Assembly (NCBI RefSeq): GCF_003555545.1
Contig: NZ_CP032157.1
Coordinates: forward strand, 3,724,546-3,788,545
From: Paraflavitalea soli
GTDB taxonomy: Bacteria; Bacteroidota; Bacteroidia; Chitinophagales; Chitinophagaceae
Length of the DNA stretch: 64,000 bases
Direction of reading: 5' to 3'
The position numbers and the translations under genes were made by a program. Shown here in pieces: positions 8,577-17,329 of the stretch. The number at the start of each line of letters is the position of its first letter. The stretch's first letter is position 1. A model generated the notes under the pieces. It searched no databases. It was not told the DNA's origin and saw nothing but the letters and a program-made list of their open reading frames with translations.

Positions 8577-9137
8577 ATGCTCATGAGTAGCCGCAGGATT
8601 TTTGATATTGCATTCGTAGGGTTAAAGCCGGGGATCCATGAGTTTGAGTATGCTATCGACGATAAGTTCTTTGTAGATTACCAGGAGCAGGATTTCCGCC
8701 ACTGTATTGCACAGGTAAAGCTGACGCTTGATAAAAAGGTAGGCTTTATGTTGCTGAAGTTTGAAGTAGGCGGAAAACTGGAAGTTACCTGCGACCGTTG
8801 TGGTAATAACCTGCCTTTGGAACTCTGGGACGATTTCAACATCGTAGTAAAGATGGTGGAAGAACCGGATGTGATGAATGAGCAGGAAGAAGATCCGGAT
8901 GTATATTATATATCCAGGGGCGAAAGCCACTTACGCATATCAGACTGGATCTATGAGTTCATTAACCTCAGCATTCCCATGCAGCGTATGTGTACGGTAG
9001 AAGAGATGGGAGGCCCGCATTGTAACAAAGAAGTGCTGGCCATGCTGAAAAAACTGGACGCCGACGCCCAGCACGACGAACCCCAAAACTCTTTATGGAA
9101 AGGGTTGGAAAAGTTCAAAGACTTAGGAGACAATTGA
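8577..9137 (+). CDS. YceD/DUF177 family protein, linked to 23S rRNA and L32
   Basis: 186 residues; the start may be the ATG at 8583 (MSSRRIFDIAF). VTCDRCGNNLPLEL near residue 74 and the later C...HCNKEV give paired cysteines, as in the DUF177 family. DIAFVGLKPGIHEFEYAID is the usual N-terminus in Bacteroidota. YceD homologues are encoded next to rpmF and affect 23S rRNA accumulation. Here rpmF starts 28 bp downstream and plsX follows, the conserved order yceD-rpmF-plsX. Confidence 0.88.
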   Translation: MLMSSRRIFDIAFVGLKPGIHEFEYAIDDKFFVDYQEQDFRHCIAQVKLTLDKKVGFMLLKFEVGGKLEVTCDRCGNNLPLELWDDFNIVVKMVEEPDVMNEQEEDPDVYYISRGESHLRISDWIYEFINLSIPMQRMCTVEEMGGPHCNKEVLAMLKKLDADAQHDEPQNSLWKGLEKFKDLGDN

Positions 9138-9165
9138 TTTTTAGTAGTATATAAATTTTGAGGTT

Positions 9166-9357
9166 ATGCCTAATCCGAAACGCAGACACTCCCAACAACG
9201 GGGTGCGAAGAGAAGAACTCACTATAAAGCTGAGAAGGTTACATTGAGCAAGGACAGCACTACTGGTGAGATCCATGTACGTCACCGCGCTCACGTAAGC
9301 GAAGGTAAATTGTATTATAAAGGAAAAGTGGTGGTAGAAAAATCTCCCATTAAATAA
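9166..9357 (+). CDS. rpmF: 50S ribosomal protein L32
   Basis: 63 residues. MPNPKRRHSQQRGAKRRTHY is the L32 N-terminus (typically MAVPKRKxSxSRxxxRRxH). The family zinc-ribbon cysteines are absent, so this is a Cys-free (C-) L32 variant. It is a structural protein of the large subunit. It sits between yceD and plsX, 29 bp before the latter, in one transcript. Confidence 0.95.
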   Translation: MPNPKRRHSQQRGAKRRTHYKAEKVTLSKDSTTGEIHVRHRAHVSEGKLYYKGKVVVEKSPIK

Positions 9358-9386
9358 ATCCTTTACATACAAACCTTACCTGCCGG

Positions 9387-10328
9387 ATGATAATTGGTTT
9401 AGATATGATGGGTGGAGATTTTGCACCGCTGGAAGCGGTGAAAGGTATCCAGCTATATTTGTCGGAAACTGATAGTCCGGCAATATTGTTTCTAACCGGT
9501 GATGAAGCCCAGCTGAATCCCCTGCTGCAGGAATATAATATTCCGGCCGACCGGGTGAAAGTAGTGCATGCACCACAGGTTATTGACATGCATGAACATC
9601 CCACCAAAGCGCTGAAAGAAAAGCAACAATCTTCTATTGCCATCGGGTTTCACCTGCTGGCAACTGGCAAAACAGAAGCGTTTATCAGTGCCGGCAATAC
9701 CGGCGCTATGCTGGTAGGCGCCATGTACAGTATTAAAGCCATAGAAGGCGTTCAGCGCCCTACCATTTCCACCATTATTCCCAAAGAAAACGGTAAAACG
9801 GGTTTGTTACTGGATGTTGGTCTGAATGCCGACTGTAAACCAGAGCACCTGAACCAGTTTGCCATCCTGGGTTCCCTGTATGCACAGCATATATTGGGTA
9901 TTTCCAATCCCCGGGTAGCTTTGCTGAATATTGGAGAGGAAGAAGGTAAGGGCAATATCCTGGCGCAAAACACCTACCCCCTCCTGAAAGAAAACAGCCA
10001 GATCAACTTTACCGGCAATATAGAAGGCCGGGATGTACTGGAAGATAAAGCCGACGTGATGGTGTGCGAAGGCTTTACCGGTAATGTGATCCTGAAAATG
10101 GCTGAATCGATCTACGACATCACCCACCGCAAAGAGATCAGGCACGAATACTTCGATCGCTTCAACTTTGAGCTGTATGGCGGTACACCGGTACTGGGTG
10201 TAGCCAAGCCGGTGATCATTGGTCATGGTATATCCCATGCCAGGGCATTTTGCAATATGATCAAGGTGGCGCAGAAGATGATCGAGGCCGACCTGATGAA
10301 CAAGATGAAGGCCAGCTTCGAAGCCTGA
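9387..10328 (+). CDS. plsX: Phosphate acyltransferase PlsX
   Basis: 313 residues, slightly shorter than many PlsX. MIIGLDMMGGDFAPLEAVKG matches the family start (xxDxMGGDxxP). FISAGNTGAMLVGAM and GLLLDVGLNADCKPEHL are conserved core motifs, and EGRDVLEDKADVMVCEGFTGNVILK is the characteristic C-terminal half. The enzyme converts acyl-ACP and phosphate to acyl-phosphate for PlsY, the first step of phospholipid synthesis, at the membrane surface. It is third in the yceD-rpmF-plsX operon. Confidence 0.96.
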   Translation: MIIGLDMMGGDFAPLEAVKGIQLYLSETDSPAILFLTGDEAQLNPLLQEYNIPADRVKVVHAPQVIDMHEHPTKALKEKQQSSIAIGFHLLATGKTEAFISAGNTGAMLVGAMYSIKAIEGVQRPTISTIIPKENGKTGLLLDVGLNADCKPEHLNQFAILGSLYAQHILGISNPRVALLNIGEEEGKGNILAQNTYPLLKENSQINFTGNIEGRDVLEDKADVMVCEGFTGNVILKMAESIYDITHRKEIRHEYFDRFNFELYGGTPVLGVAKPVIIGHGISHARAFCNMIKVAQKMIEADLMNKMKASFEA

Positions 10329-10347
10329 TCTACCTCACTATTCTACA

Positions 10348-11259
10348 ATGAAACTTATTCTCGGTTATTTACGGGTATATGTTCGTGAGTTGAATATAAA
10401 AGCATGGTTGCTGGTAAGCCTGCTGATGGCGGTATTGATCTATTGCAATTACACCGCTGGCCTGGAGGCCACCATCATGGGCAAGGATACGCTGCCCCGG
10501 CTTGTTGGTTTCTTTTGCCTTTACCTCTTTGTTTTTGGCAGCGCCTGGCTATTGCAATGGCTGTTTAATAAAAAAGCAGGCCATCCTCCCCTCTTTTTCT
10601 ATGTGTTGCTGCTGGCAGGCCCCCTGATATTTGCGATCAAGGTATCTGCCGATGATATTGCGCGGGTAATGACCGCAGGTTTATCCATTCCCTGGAACGA
10701 ATATGGTTACCGGGCGCTTAACTGGCCTGTAAAATGCCTGCTGGTCTTGTTGCTGGTAACAGGGGTATGGCGCGCCGGCAAGTATGAATGGCCGGTAGCG
10801 GGTATGCAGCTGAAAGGATTTGATCTGAGACCTTACTTTTTATTATTGTTTTTTATGGTGCCCCTGATCGCCCTGGCAGGCACACAAGCCGATTTCCAGC
10901 ATACCTATCCCAAAGTGCAGCGCATTGCTTTTATCGATGACTATGTAACTGCCTCCTGGCCCTGGAAGCTATTGTATGAGCTTTCCTATGGTATCGACTT
11001 TGTTACGATCGAATTCTTTTTCCGCGGATTTTTAGTGCTGGCATTTGCACGTTATGCCGGCAAAGAGGCCATATTGCCCATGGCGGCATTCTATTGCTGT
11101 ATCCATTTCGGGAAGCCGCTGTTTGAATGTATCACTTCTTATTTTGGTGGACTTATATTGGGTGTGGTGGTGTACCATACCCGGAGTATCTGGGGTGGAC
11201 TCGTCGTGCACCTGGGTATCGCCTGGCTGATGGAGCTGGCGGGCTATGTTTTAAAATAA
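10348..11259 (+). CDS. CPBP-family integral membrane protein, first catalytic Glu apparently missing
   Basis: 303 residues with about eight hydrophobic segments. Near the C-terminus are the three CPBP/Rce1-like motifs: TIEFFFRGFL (motif 1, normally EExxxR), CIHFGKP (motif 2, FxxxH-like) and VVHLGIAW (motif 3, HxxxN/B-like). In motif 1 the first of the two Glu residues is Ile, while the second Glu and the Arg are kept. In Rce1-type enzymes the Glu pair is part of the active site, so proteolytic activity is doubtful. It starts 19 bp after plsX and probably shares its transcript. Confidence 0.8.
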   Translation: MKLILGYLRVYVRELNIKAWLLVSLLMAVLIYCNYTAGLEATIMGKDTLPRLVGFFCLYLFVFGSAWLLQWLFNKKAGHPPLFFYVLLLAGPLIFAIKVSADDIARVMTAGLSIPWNEYGYRALNWPVKCLLVLLLVTGVWRAGKYEWPVAGMQLKGFDLRPYFLLLFFMVPLIALAGTQADFQHTYPKVQRIAFIDDYVTASWPWKLLYELSYGIDFVTIEFFFRGFLVLAFARYAGKEAILPMAAFYCCIHFGKPLFECITSYFGGLILGVVVYHTRSIWGGLVVHLGIAWLMELAGYVLK

Positions 11260-11260
11260 C

Positions 11261-11675
11261 TACAAACCTGTAAGCCGGATTCTGTTACCCGCCCCGGTTT
11301 TCACCGCAACGGATATGGTTATCATTTATCTGGGCCTGGCATTACTGACAGGCTCTTGCTGCCTACCCACCCAACGTTCCCGGCTGTTAGACCAGGATTG
11401 GACGAGCAGCCCTCGACCGTTGGTATACATGGCATTTCAGCATATAAGGTTTACCCCTGCTGTACATTACTGTACAACACCGTAGGCTCTTACCCTACGT
11501 TTTCACCTTTACCGCACCGGAGTGCGGCAGTTATTTTCTGTGGCACTATCTGTTTCGCCATGATAGATGTTGCCACCCACCATTTCGAACCCGGCTCTTC
11601 ACCGGTACATTGCTCTGCGCTGTCCGGACTTTCCTCCTCCCGTCCAAAGGTCGGGAAGCGATAACCCGGTTTGTA
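11261..11675 (-). ncRNA. rnpB: RNase P RNA, bacterial type A
   Basis: Read on the minus strand, the RNA starts near ACAAACCGGGTTATCGCTTC. It contains GGAGGAAAGTCCGGACA (P4 5' half and CR-I), GAGGGCTGCTCGTCC, and the distal pieces ACAGAATCCGGCTTACAGG near its 3' end (P4 3' half), with AGAAAATAACTGCCGC-type internal regions. The 5' and 3' ends pair through ACAAACC...GGTTTGT, the P1 helix. About 415 nt. It is the ribozyme that processes tRNA 5' ends. It lies tail to tail with the CPBP gene, only 1-2 bp from its stop codon. Confidence 0.95.
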
Positions 11676-11729
11676 GTTGCTGCAAAAATACGCTTTTATG
11701 CCCTTTTTAGAGGTGACACCTTTTTCCCA

Positions 11730-11918
11730 TTAGTGCCTGCTGGCAGGAATGGGGTAAGGAGAACCGGGAACCTTTAATATGGTTTTGCGCTTTATAAATG
11801 AATCGGGAGACGTAGAACGGGAGACGTGTCTCAAAGCCGGCTTTTCTTTCGGCTCCTTCCAGGTAAATAAAGCCAGTATCCCAAGAAAGGTCAACATCAC
11901 CAACACGACAAATTTCAT
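11730..11918 (-). CDS. Small single-pass membrane protein, hypothetical
   Basis: 62 residues. MKFVVLVMLTFLGILALFTW is a clear hydrophobic N-terminal helix (membrane anchor or uncleaved signal), followed by a basic, Pro- and Ser-rich tail ending in IPASRH. No family is recognised. It lies upstream of rnpB on the same strand, 55 bp before it, and could drive rnpB transcription or be independent. A longer upstream frame (to 11991) overlaps it but has no membrane segment. Confidence 0.45.
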   Translation of the reverse strand: MKFVVLVMLTFLGILALFTWKEPKEKPALRHVSRSTSPDSFIKRKTILKVPGSPYPIPASRH

Positions 11919-12070
11919 AGCGTATACTTTTCGGGGAGATCAGTTGATTCCTACGCATGAAATTAGGCACACCAGGTGCATTTAGCAACATTTAAGGCGG
12001 ATAATATGGCAGTTCGTCGGGCTTTTAACGCGATCGTATGGGAATGCTTTTACTTTTATCGAAAATAGAT

Positions 12071-12883
12071 ATGAGAAAACTACTGTTGGTAATGATGGCA
12101 TTTATCGTGACGCAAAGCAGCTACAGCCAGGCTGACCAGGATGTGGTGGCTGCGGAGCGGGCCTTTGCCCGATACGCCATTACACACAGTATGCGCCAGG
12201 CCTTCCTGCAATACCTCGATAGCCAGGGGGTTGTATTTGCCCGGAGAGGGGCTATCAGGAACGGGATAGAGCAATGGACGGCAACGCCGGAATCCTCCAT
12301 GAAGTTGCTATGGCAGCCCGCTTTCGCGGCCATGGCTGCTTCCGGTGATATGGGCTTTACCACAGGGCCGTATGAACTACGCCAGACCATGGAAGATACG
12401 GCTTTGGACGCCGGGCAGTACACTACCATCTGGGTAAAGAATAAGGCCGGAGAATGGAAATTCCTGGTAGACTTGGGTACGCACTACAAGCAATCGCTGT
12501 ATGATAAGCAATCCCTGCAACAGGCGCCCGCTTTCACGTCCGCTCCGGTGGAAGAAACAAGCATCCTGCTTACTGAAAAGAAGTTCGTAATAGATTATGC
12601 AGCCCGGGGAACGATGGCCTTCCGGGAAGTGATCATGCCAGGGTCCTGGTTTAATATGGACCGTGAGCACCCCCACCATACTTTACCTGCTATAGAACAG
12701 GCTTTGTTGAAAGTTCCCGCTGATCTGGTATTTACACCGGTAGCCAGTGGCATGGCCAGGAGCCGAGACCTCGCCTATGTATACGGTATGGTGACGAATA
12801 AGGAGAGAACAGACAATTACTTACGCATCTGGGCCCATACTTCCACAGGATGGAAACTGCTGGTACAGGTGCTCAAATGGTAA
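12071..12883 (+). CDS. Secreted protein with two NTF2/DUF4440-like halves
   Basis: Start chosen at 12071 (MRKLLLVMMAFIVTQ...), because it begins a signal peptide; the longer frame from 12038 would prefix it with 11 residues. 270 residues. The first half (AERAFARYAITHSMRQAFLQYL ... EWKFLVDLGTHY) and the second half (ending YLRIWAHTSTGWKLLVQVL) share the pattern of SnoaL-like proteins: helix, RRGAIR-type loop, and a terminal strand with WK. Family members are ligand-binding or enzymatic; the function here is unknown. It ends 3 bp before the convergent LytTR gene. Confidence 0.7.
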   Translation: MRKLLLVMMAFIVTQSSYSQADQDVVAAERAFARYAITHSMRQAFLQYLDSQGVVFARRGAIRNGIEQWTATPESSMKLLWQPAFAAMAASGDMGFTTGPYELRQTMEDTALDAGQYTTIWVKNKAGEWKFLVDLGTHYKQSLYDKQSLQQAPAFTSAPVEETSILLTEKKFVIDYAARGTMAFREVIMPGSWFNMDREHPHHTLPAIEQALLKVPADLVFTPVASGMARSRDLAYVYGMVTNKERTDNYLRIWAHTSTGWKLLVQVLKW

Positions 12884-12886
12884 TAA

Positions 12887-13657
12887 TCAGTCGCCCAGCC
12901 ACTTCTTGAAATCATTAGCCTTCAAACGGCCTACAATGATCTCTTCATAAGAAAGGGGCTTTACCTGTACTTTCAATTTGCCGCTGAACCAGGTATGCAC
13001 TTTCTCTATGTTCTCATAGTTGATGATGAACTGGCGGTTGGCCCTGAAGAATACCTGCGCATCTATCTCTGTTTCTATTTCATCCAGCCGTTTGTCTATC
13101 ACATAATCATCGTTCCCTTTTGTCTTGATGTATTGCAACCTGTCTTTGGTATAAAAATAAGCGATGTCCTGCTGGGCAATGGAGATCAACCGGGTGCCGT
13201 TTTTGGCGAGGTACCTGGTCTTGAATATGCCTTCCCTGGCTTCGGCCTTGCCTTTACTGATGGAGGACAGATCGTACTCATGGAATGGCTGTTTTGGACG
13301 GGCATGTATTTTCTTATACTTCAGGATAGCCGAAGTAAGCTCCTCCTTATTGACCGGCTTGAGCAGGTAATCGATGCTATTGAGTTTAAAGGCCTTCAAT
13401 ACATGCTCCTGGTAAGCAGTAGTAAATATGATGGGCGCTTCAACATTTACTTTGGTAAAAATATCAAAGCTTTGTCCGTCGCCCAGTTCAATATCCACCA
13501 GCACAAGATCCAACAAGGATGCTTTGCTAAAGAAATGAATGCTGGATTCAATACTGTCCAGCGCAGCAACGATCTCAATATCGGGATCGATCTCCTTGAG
13601 CATTGTTTTCAGGTGCCGGGTAGCAATTTCTTCATCTTCAATGATCACTACTTTCAT
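12887..13657 (-). CDS. LytTR-family response regulator
   Basis: 256 residues. Receiver domain 1-120: acidic triad EDE at 7-9, phospho-acceptor Asp55 in LVLVDIELGDG, conserved TAY and Lys in LLKPV. The C-terminal LytTR DNA-binding domain (about 150-256) has the typical AYFYTKDRLQYIKT and FFRANRQFIINYENIEKV motifs. It overlaps the sensor kinase gene upstream by 20 bp, so the pair is translated together. Its target genes are not evident; the porin-like gene just upstream of the kinase is one possibility. Confidence 0.93.
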   Translation of the reverse strand: MKVVIIEDEEIATRHLKTMLKEIDPDIEIVAALDSIESSIHFFSKASLLDLVLVDIELGDGQSFDIFTKVNVEAPIIFTTAYQEHVLKAFKLNSIDYLLKPVNKEELTSAILKYKKIHARPKQPFHEYDLSSISKGKAEAREGIFKTRYLAKNGTRLISIAQQDIAYFYTKDRLQYIKTKGNDDYVIDKRLDEIETEIDAQVFFRANRQFIINYENIEKVHTWFSGKLKVQVKPLSYEEIIVGRLKANDFKKWLGD

Positions 13658-14690
13658 ATTCGTTTGATTTAATAAAAGGAACGGTTACCATGAACAGGTT
13701 TTTGCTTTCATTGATAACGATATCAGGCAACCCAAGCAGTCGCAGTTTTTTCCGCATGTGAACGAGCCCCTTGCCCGACCTGATATCATTCTTTTTGCGC
13801 TGCAGGTTATTACTTACGGTCATTTGCTGGTGATCGTGTTCAAACTTAATGTCGATGTATAGGGGCTTTGACTGGGTTACAATATTGTGCTTGACCGCAT
13901 TTTCAAGGAGCAGCTGCAGGCTGAGGGGCGGTACGAGGTATAGATGCATGTTTTCCTCTCCCATCACCTGCAGGTGAAGCCCTTCGGCATACCTTGTCTT
14001 CAGCAGGAAGAAATAGGCTTTCACAAACCGGAGCTCTTCTTCGAGGCTGATGAGCTCCTGTTCATTGGCTTGCAGAAAATAACGGTATATATAAGCCAGC
14101 TCTTCGGTAAACAGACGGGCCCGGTAGGTGTCCATTTCCATCAACCCTATAAGGGTATTAAGGGAGTTAAAAAGAAAATGAGGCTGTACCTGTACCTTTA
14201 GGGAGTCAAATTGTATCTGGAAGTTCAGGCGTTTCAGCTCCTCTGCTTCGGTTTTTGTTTTGTCCCATTCCGAAAAGAAATAAATGCTTTCATAGACGGC
14301 TACCTGCAGAAAAACAAAAAGCATGGTAATGCCTATAATGTTGGAATAAACGGAGATGTGCGCTACGCGGATGCCCCACATGTTTGTATAATCTTCCAGG
14401 TATACCCTGCCAAAGCCCACCAGGAAAGCATAGGGCAACAAGATAGCAGCAGCCAGCACTACCCTTCGTTTTACCCAGGCAATGCCCTGCCATTTTTTTC
14501 TTAGTTGAAGGATGATGAACCGGGTAGGTTCCCAGATGGCCAATGTATACAGTACAGTAAGGGTAGCCGTTTTGAGGAGGATGTTTTCGTCCTTCCACCA
14601 AAAGAACATTTCCAGCATAAAGAAAATGAAGAACATACCGGTCATCACCAGGTAGCCAACCACCCGCAGTTTTTTCTCATTTACTTTCAC
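13638..14690 (-). CDS. LytS-type sensor histidine kinase (His_kinase family)
   Basis: 350 residues. Four hydrophobic segments fill residues 9-140, then a coiled linker (KTKTEAEELKRLN). The His_kinase motif KVQVQPHFLFNSLNTL has the phospho-acceptor His at 171. The ATP-binding part shows LSLQLLLENAVKHNI (N box) and GKGLVHMRKKL (G box). There is no large extracytoplasmic domain, so the signal is probably sensed in or near the membrane. The stop codon overlaps the LytTR regulator. 23 bp separate it from the porin-like gene. Confidence 0.93.
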   Translation of the reverse strand: MKVNEKKLRVVGYLVMTGMFFIFFMLEMFFWWKDENILLKTATLTVLYTLAIWEPTRFIILQLRKKWQGIAWVKRRVVLAAAILLPYAFLVGFGRVYLEDYTNMWGIRVAHISVYSNIIGITMLFVFLQVAVYESIYFFSEWDKTKTEAEELKRLNFQIQFDSLKVQVQPHFLFNSLNTLIGLMEMDTYRARLFTEELAYIYRYFLQANEQELISLEEELRFVKAYFFLLKTRYAEGLHLQVMGEENMHLYLVPPLSLQLLLENAVKHNIVTQSKPLYIDIKFEHDHQQMTVSNNLQRKKNDIRSGKGLVHMRKKLRLLGLPDIVINESKNLFMVTVPFIKSNEYESSDH

Positions 14691-14713
14691 CGGAGCTGAT
14701 TTTACAAACCGGA

Positions 14714-15349
14714 TTAGAATTTATACCCGACAAATAATTGCAGTACATTATTCTTCACATCGACCTTGGGAATAAAATTGGGATTGGGCGTACCGGCGTC
14801 GCTCTTGTACAGGTTGCCCAGGCTGATATTGTACCGGGCGCCGATCAGTAATCCTGCAAAGGGATAGACCTCAATGCCACCCGCAGCGCCATAATCGACC
14901 TTGTTATAATAATCCATCATCTTCTTTTGAAAGGCGGGAATTGACGAAGGGCTTGGGACACTATCGATCTTACCACCCACCAGGAACGCCAGTTGACCTC
15001 CTGCCTGCAATTGCACATACTTTGTAATATTGATACACATCAGTTGTGGCAACAGGATGTAGTTGAGATCGACAGAACCACTGGTCCGACCTGTTTTGTA
15101 GTCATACCCTTGTTTAGAGAAGATAATTTCTGAACGATAGCCTATAATGCCCCGCGACGGGGCAGCTATAAAAGCTCCCGCCATAAAGCCGCTGCGGCTT
15201 TGCGCATTGATGGAGGAAGCCTTTGTAATATTGGAAAAGTTGAGACCGGCTTTGATGCCGATCTTCATTTTTGTGGTCTTGGCTTCTGGCGTCTGGCCAA
15301 TCACTACACCTGGCAACAGCAGGATCATCACAGCTAATAGCTTATTCAT
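14714..15349 (-). CDS. Outer-membrane beta-barrel protein, porin family/PorT-like
   Basis: 211 residues. Signal peptide to about residue 18 (GVVIGQ), then alternating beta-strands starting KIGIKAGLNFSNI and ending in the aromatic strand NNVLQLFVGYKF, as in eight-stranded Bacteroidota outer-membrane barrels. GYRSEIIFSKQGYDY is the typical second strand. The function is probably structural or T9SS-associated by family resemblance, but it is not specific. It is first of a likely transcript with the LytS/LytT-like pair. Confidence 0.8.
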   Translation of the reverse strand: MNKLLAVMILLLPGVVIGQTPEAKTTKMKIGIKAGLNFSNITKASSINAQSRSGFMAGAFIAAPSRGIIGYRSEIIFSKQGYDYKTGRTSGSVDLNYILLPQLMCINITKYVQLQAGGQLAFLVGGKIDSVPSPSSIPAFQKKMMDYYNKVDYGAAGGIEVYPFAGLLIGARYNISLGNLYKSDAGTPNPNFIPKVDVKNNVLQLFVGYKF

Positions 15350-15475
15350 AACAGGTTTTTAGGATAGTAAAAATATCCTATACCTGTTGGGACATGCTGC
15401 AGGTTCCGCTGGAATGCCGTTTTTTAGCGTTGAAATGACTAAATCAGCCACCAATGAACATCAACCCTACAAACC

Positions 15476-16504
15476 TTAGTATTGGAAATAGATTTCGGTG
15501 GCGCCATAGCCGTAGGCGGGATGGTATTTGTTGAAAAAGCTTTTAACCTCTTTCCGCAAGCGGAGTATCTCATGGATCTCATCCCGCAGTTTGCCGCTGC
15601 CTACTCCGTGAATAGCGATGAAGGCGGGCTTGTGGTGCAGGATGGCCAGATCGAGGTATTTTTCGAAGGTCCTTAACTGCAGGTCCAGCTTTTCGAGGTT
15701 GTCCAGCGCATCGGGATCGGGTGTAAGCTTTTCGATGTGCAGGTCTATTTCGTTTTTGGCGGGCTCCAGGTGCTGCCTTGTTTGAGAAGCTTCATACACT
15801 TTGTAGCCTTTGGAAGTGAGCACGCTCATGTCCATACCCGGGTCTTCCACCCGTGGCGGATAGGTATCAAACAATTTATAGGAAAAAGTAGCTTCACCTT
15901 TTTTCTTCAGTTCTTCGATGCGGGCAAATACCTGCTTTGGTTTCAGCTTGAGGGAAGCTTCATAATATTCCGCTTTGTTCTTATCGGGCGTGACCAGGGA
16001 AAACTCAAAAGAGAAATTAGGGCTGTCATTGAGGTTTTCAAAAGGCACATCGTGCAGGTAAAAGTCCTCAAAGGGATGTATCTGGTTGATGAGGTCGAAG
16101 GAAGAATCCCCAAAATAGTTGAGCTTATAGGTGAATTTATAACCCGTTTGTGTTCTGTTGATCAGGTGCACTTTTAGTTCTTCCACTACGTCATCGCCAA
16201 ACTCGTCGGGCACCATGATGGGAATAAAAGTGAGCCATACGCCATCTACTACTTTGTCTTTGATCACCTTCTTTTCACGGGGCAGGTCGTCAATGAATTT
16301 CTTCTCCTTCTTTTCCTTCTTATCGGGGAACAGTTTTTTCTCTGTAAACCTTTTGAAATAAGGAAAATCCAATTGATCGGTATAGGCCGGGAATTTCACG
16401 CCCCGCACATCTACCATCACCATTTTCTCGTTGATAATATCTACTACTTCCCCATCGTCGTTGGAATGCAACACCACTACTTTATCGCCAATCTGAAATT
16501 TCAT
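15476..16504 (-). CDS. DUF2027 and Smr-domain protein
   Basis: 342 residues. Residues 1-75 are a KOW/SH3-like beta domain (MKFQIGDKVVVLHSNDDGEV), followed by a charged linker rich in KEKK and the DUF2027 region (about 90-235). The C-terminal Smr domain has IDLHIEKL, FIAIHGVGSGKLRDEI (HGxGxGxLR) and YGYGATEIYF. Smr domains are nucleases or nucleic-acid binders found with MutS2. The function in Bacteroidota is unproven. It is monocistronic, with a -7 box immediately before the start codon. Confidence 0.9.
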   Translation of the reverse strand: MKFQIGDKVVVLHSNDDGEVVDIINEKMVMVDVRGVKFPAYTDQLDFPYFKRFTEKKLFPDKKEKKEKKFIDDLPREKKVIKDKVVDGVWLTFIPIMVPDEFGDDVVEELKVHLINRTQTGYKFTYKLNYFGDSSFDLINQIHPFEDFYLHDVPFENLNDSPNFSFEFSLVTPDKNKAEYYEASLKLKPKQVFARIEELKKKGEATFSYKLFDTYPPRVEDPGMDMSVLTSKGYKVYEASQTRQHLEPAKNEIDLHIEKLTPDPDALDNLEKLDLQLRTFEKYLDLAILHHKPAFIAIHGVGSGKLRDEIHEILRLRKEVKSFFNKYHPAYGYGATEIYFQY

Positions 16505-16508
16505 GGGG

Positions 16509-16516
16509 CAAAATTA
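16509..16516 (-). promoter_or_regulatory. -7 box directly before the DUF2027/Smr start codon
   Basis: TAATTTTG on the minus strand fits TAnnTTTG. Its last base is only 4 nt from the ATG at 16504, so the transcript would have little or no leader if this box is used. Confidence 0.4.
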
Positions 16517-16585
16517 TTGCAATTCGCTGATATCTGGCAAGGGCGGGTTGGACGGAGAATGCTTTTGCCAGGTACCAAGGTGGGC

Positions 16586-16621
16586 CGCTCTGCAGCGCTG
16601 CATACGCCGGGCGGCAGAGCG
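16586..16621 (-). terminator. Inverted repeat downstream of the HD hydrolase gene
   Basis: CGCTCTGC (16586-16593) and GCAGAGCG (16614-16621) form an 8-bp perfect stem around a 20-nt GC-rich loop. It lies 67 bp after the HD gene's stop codon, on the side where its transcript ends. There is no strong T-run, so termination is only possible. Confidence 0.35.
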
Positions 16622-16687
16622 ACTCACCTTAAAAGGGCGGCTGGCTTAATGGCATTGCCCATATGGCGTAGGAAAACAGGGCACCGG

Positions 16688-17326
16688 CTAAGCGTATAAT
16701 TGCAGTTCCCTTTCCATATTGGCCCTGGCTTTCGCTTCGTATTGGCCCCTGAAAGGGGGCGTGTGAAAGATATAGGCCGTTTGCAGGGTTTTGACCAGGA
16801 AGGCCTTCCTGCCGGGCTTAAAGAGGATATCGGGGTACACCCGGTGCTCCTTACGCACCTGGCGGGTATAGGCCTCATATTGCTCCCAGGGAGCGCCCAG
16901 GATGGCCATATCGAAGTCGAGGAAGAAAGCGAGGTCTGATCTGTTGGGAGCAGTATCCCGAATGGTATGGGTTTGGGTAGCTTCGATGAAAAACTTTACC
17001 GCTTCCCGCTTTTCTACGGGCACGCCCAGTAACCTGAGCCGTTTTTCTGCCAGTACAGCGCTGCGGGGCTCATTGTCTTTCCGCAATACATTATAAATAA
17101 TGTCGTGGTAAAAGATAGCAAAGGACACCAGGTCTTTATCCTCCAGGAATTGCCCGTACTGCCCTGATAGCTGCAGCAACTCAGTGAGATGTTGAAGGCC
17201 GTGGTAATGGCGGGCAGTGCCGGTATACTTTTTATACAACTCTTCGTACAGGCCTTCTTGCAGGGTCAGGTCTTTGGAATAGCGGGCGCATAATGCCAGC
17301 CATACGTGCTTCAGCTCATCCGGCAT
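16688..17326 (-). CDS. Predicted HD-superfamily metal-dependent phosphohydrolase
   Basis: 212 residues, the usual length for this small family. RHYHGLQHLTELL (His ligands), FAIFYHDIIYN (HD motif) and FIEATQTHT form the HD metal site, and FLDFDMAILGA adds a conserved Asp. Members are assumed to hydrolyse nucleotides or other phosphate esters; the substrate is unknown. It starts 3 bp after the permease stop codon, so the two are translationally linked. Confidence 0.85.
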   Translation of the reverse strand: MPDELKHVWLALCARYSKDLTLQEGLYEELYKKYTGTARHYHGLQHLTELLQLSGQYGQFLEDKDLVSFAIFYHDIIYNVLRKDNEPRSAVLAEKRLRLLGVPVEKREAVKFFIEATQTHTIRDTAPNRSDLAFFLDFDMAILGAPWEQYEAYTRQVRKEHRVYPDILFKPGRKAFLVKTLQTAYIFHTPPFRGQYEAKARANMERELQLYA

Positions 17327-17329
17327 AAC

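Noticed and set aside
11356-11664. 102-residue plus-strand ORF
   Set aside because: It is antisense to the RNase P RNA gene, whose conserved elements explain the sequence.
11707-11991. 94-residue minus-strand ORF overlapping the small membrane protein
   Set aside because: The overlapping 62-residue frame has a clear membrane segment; this one has no features.
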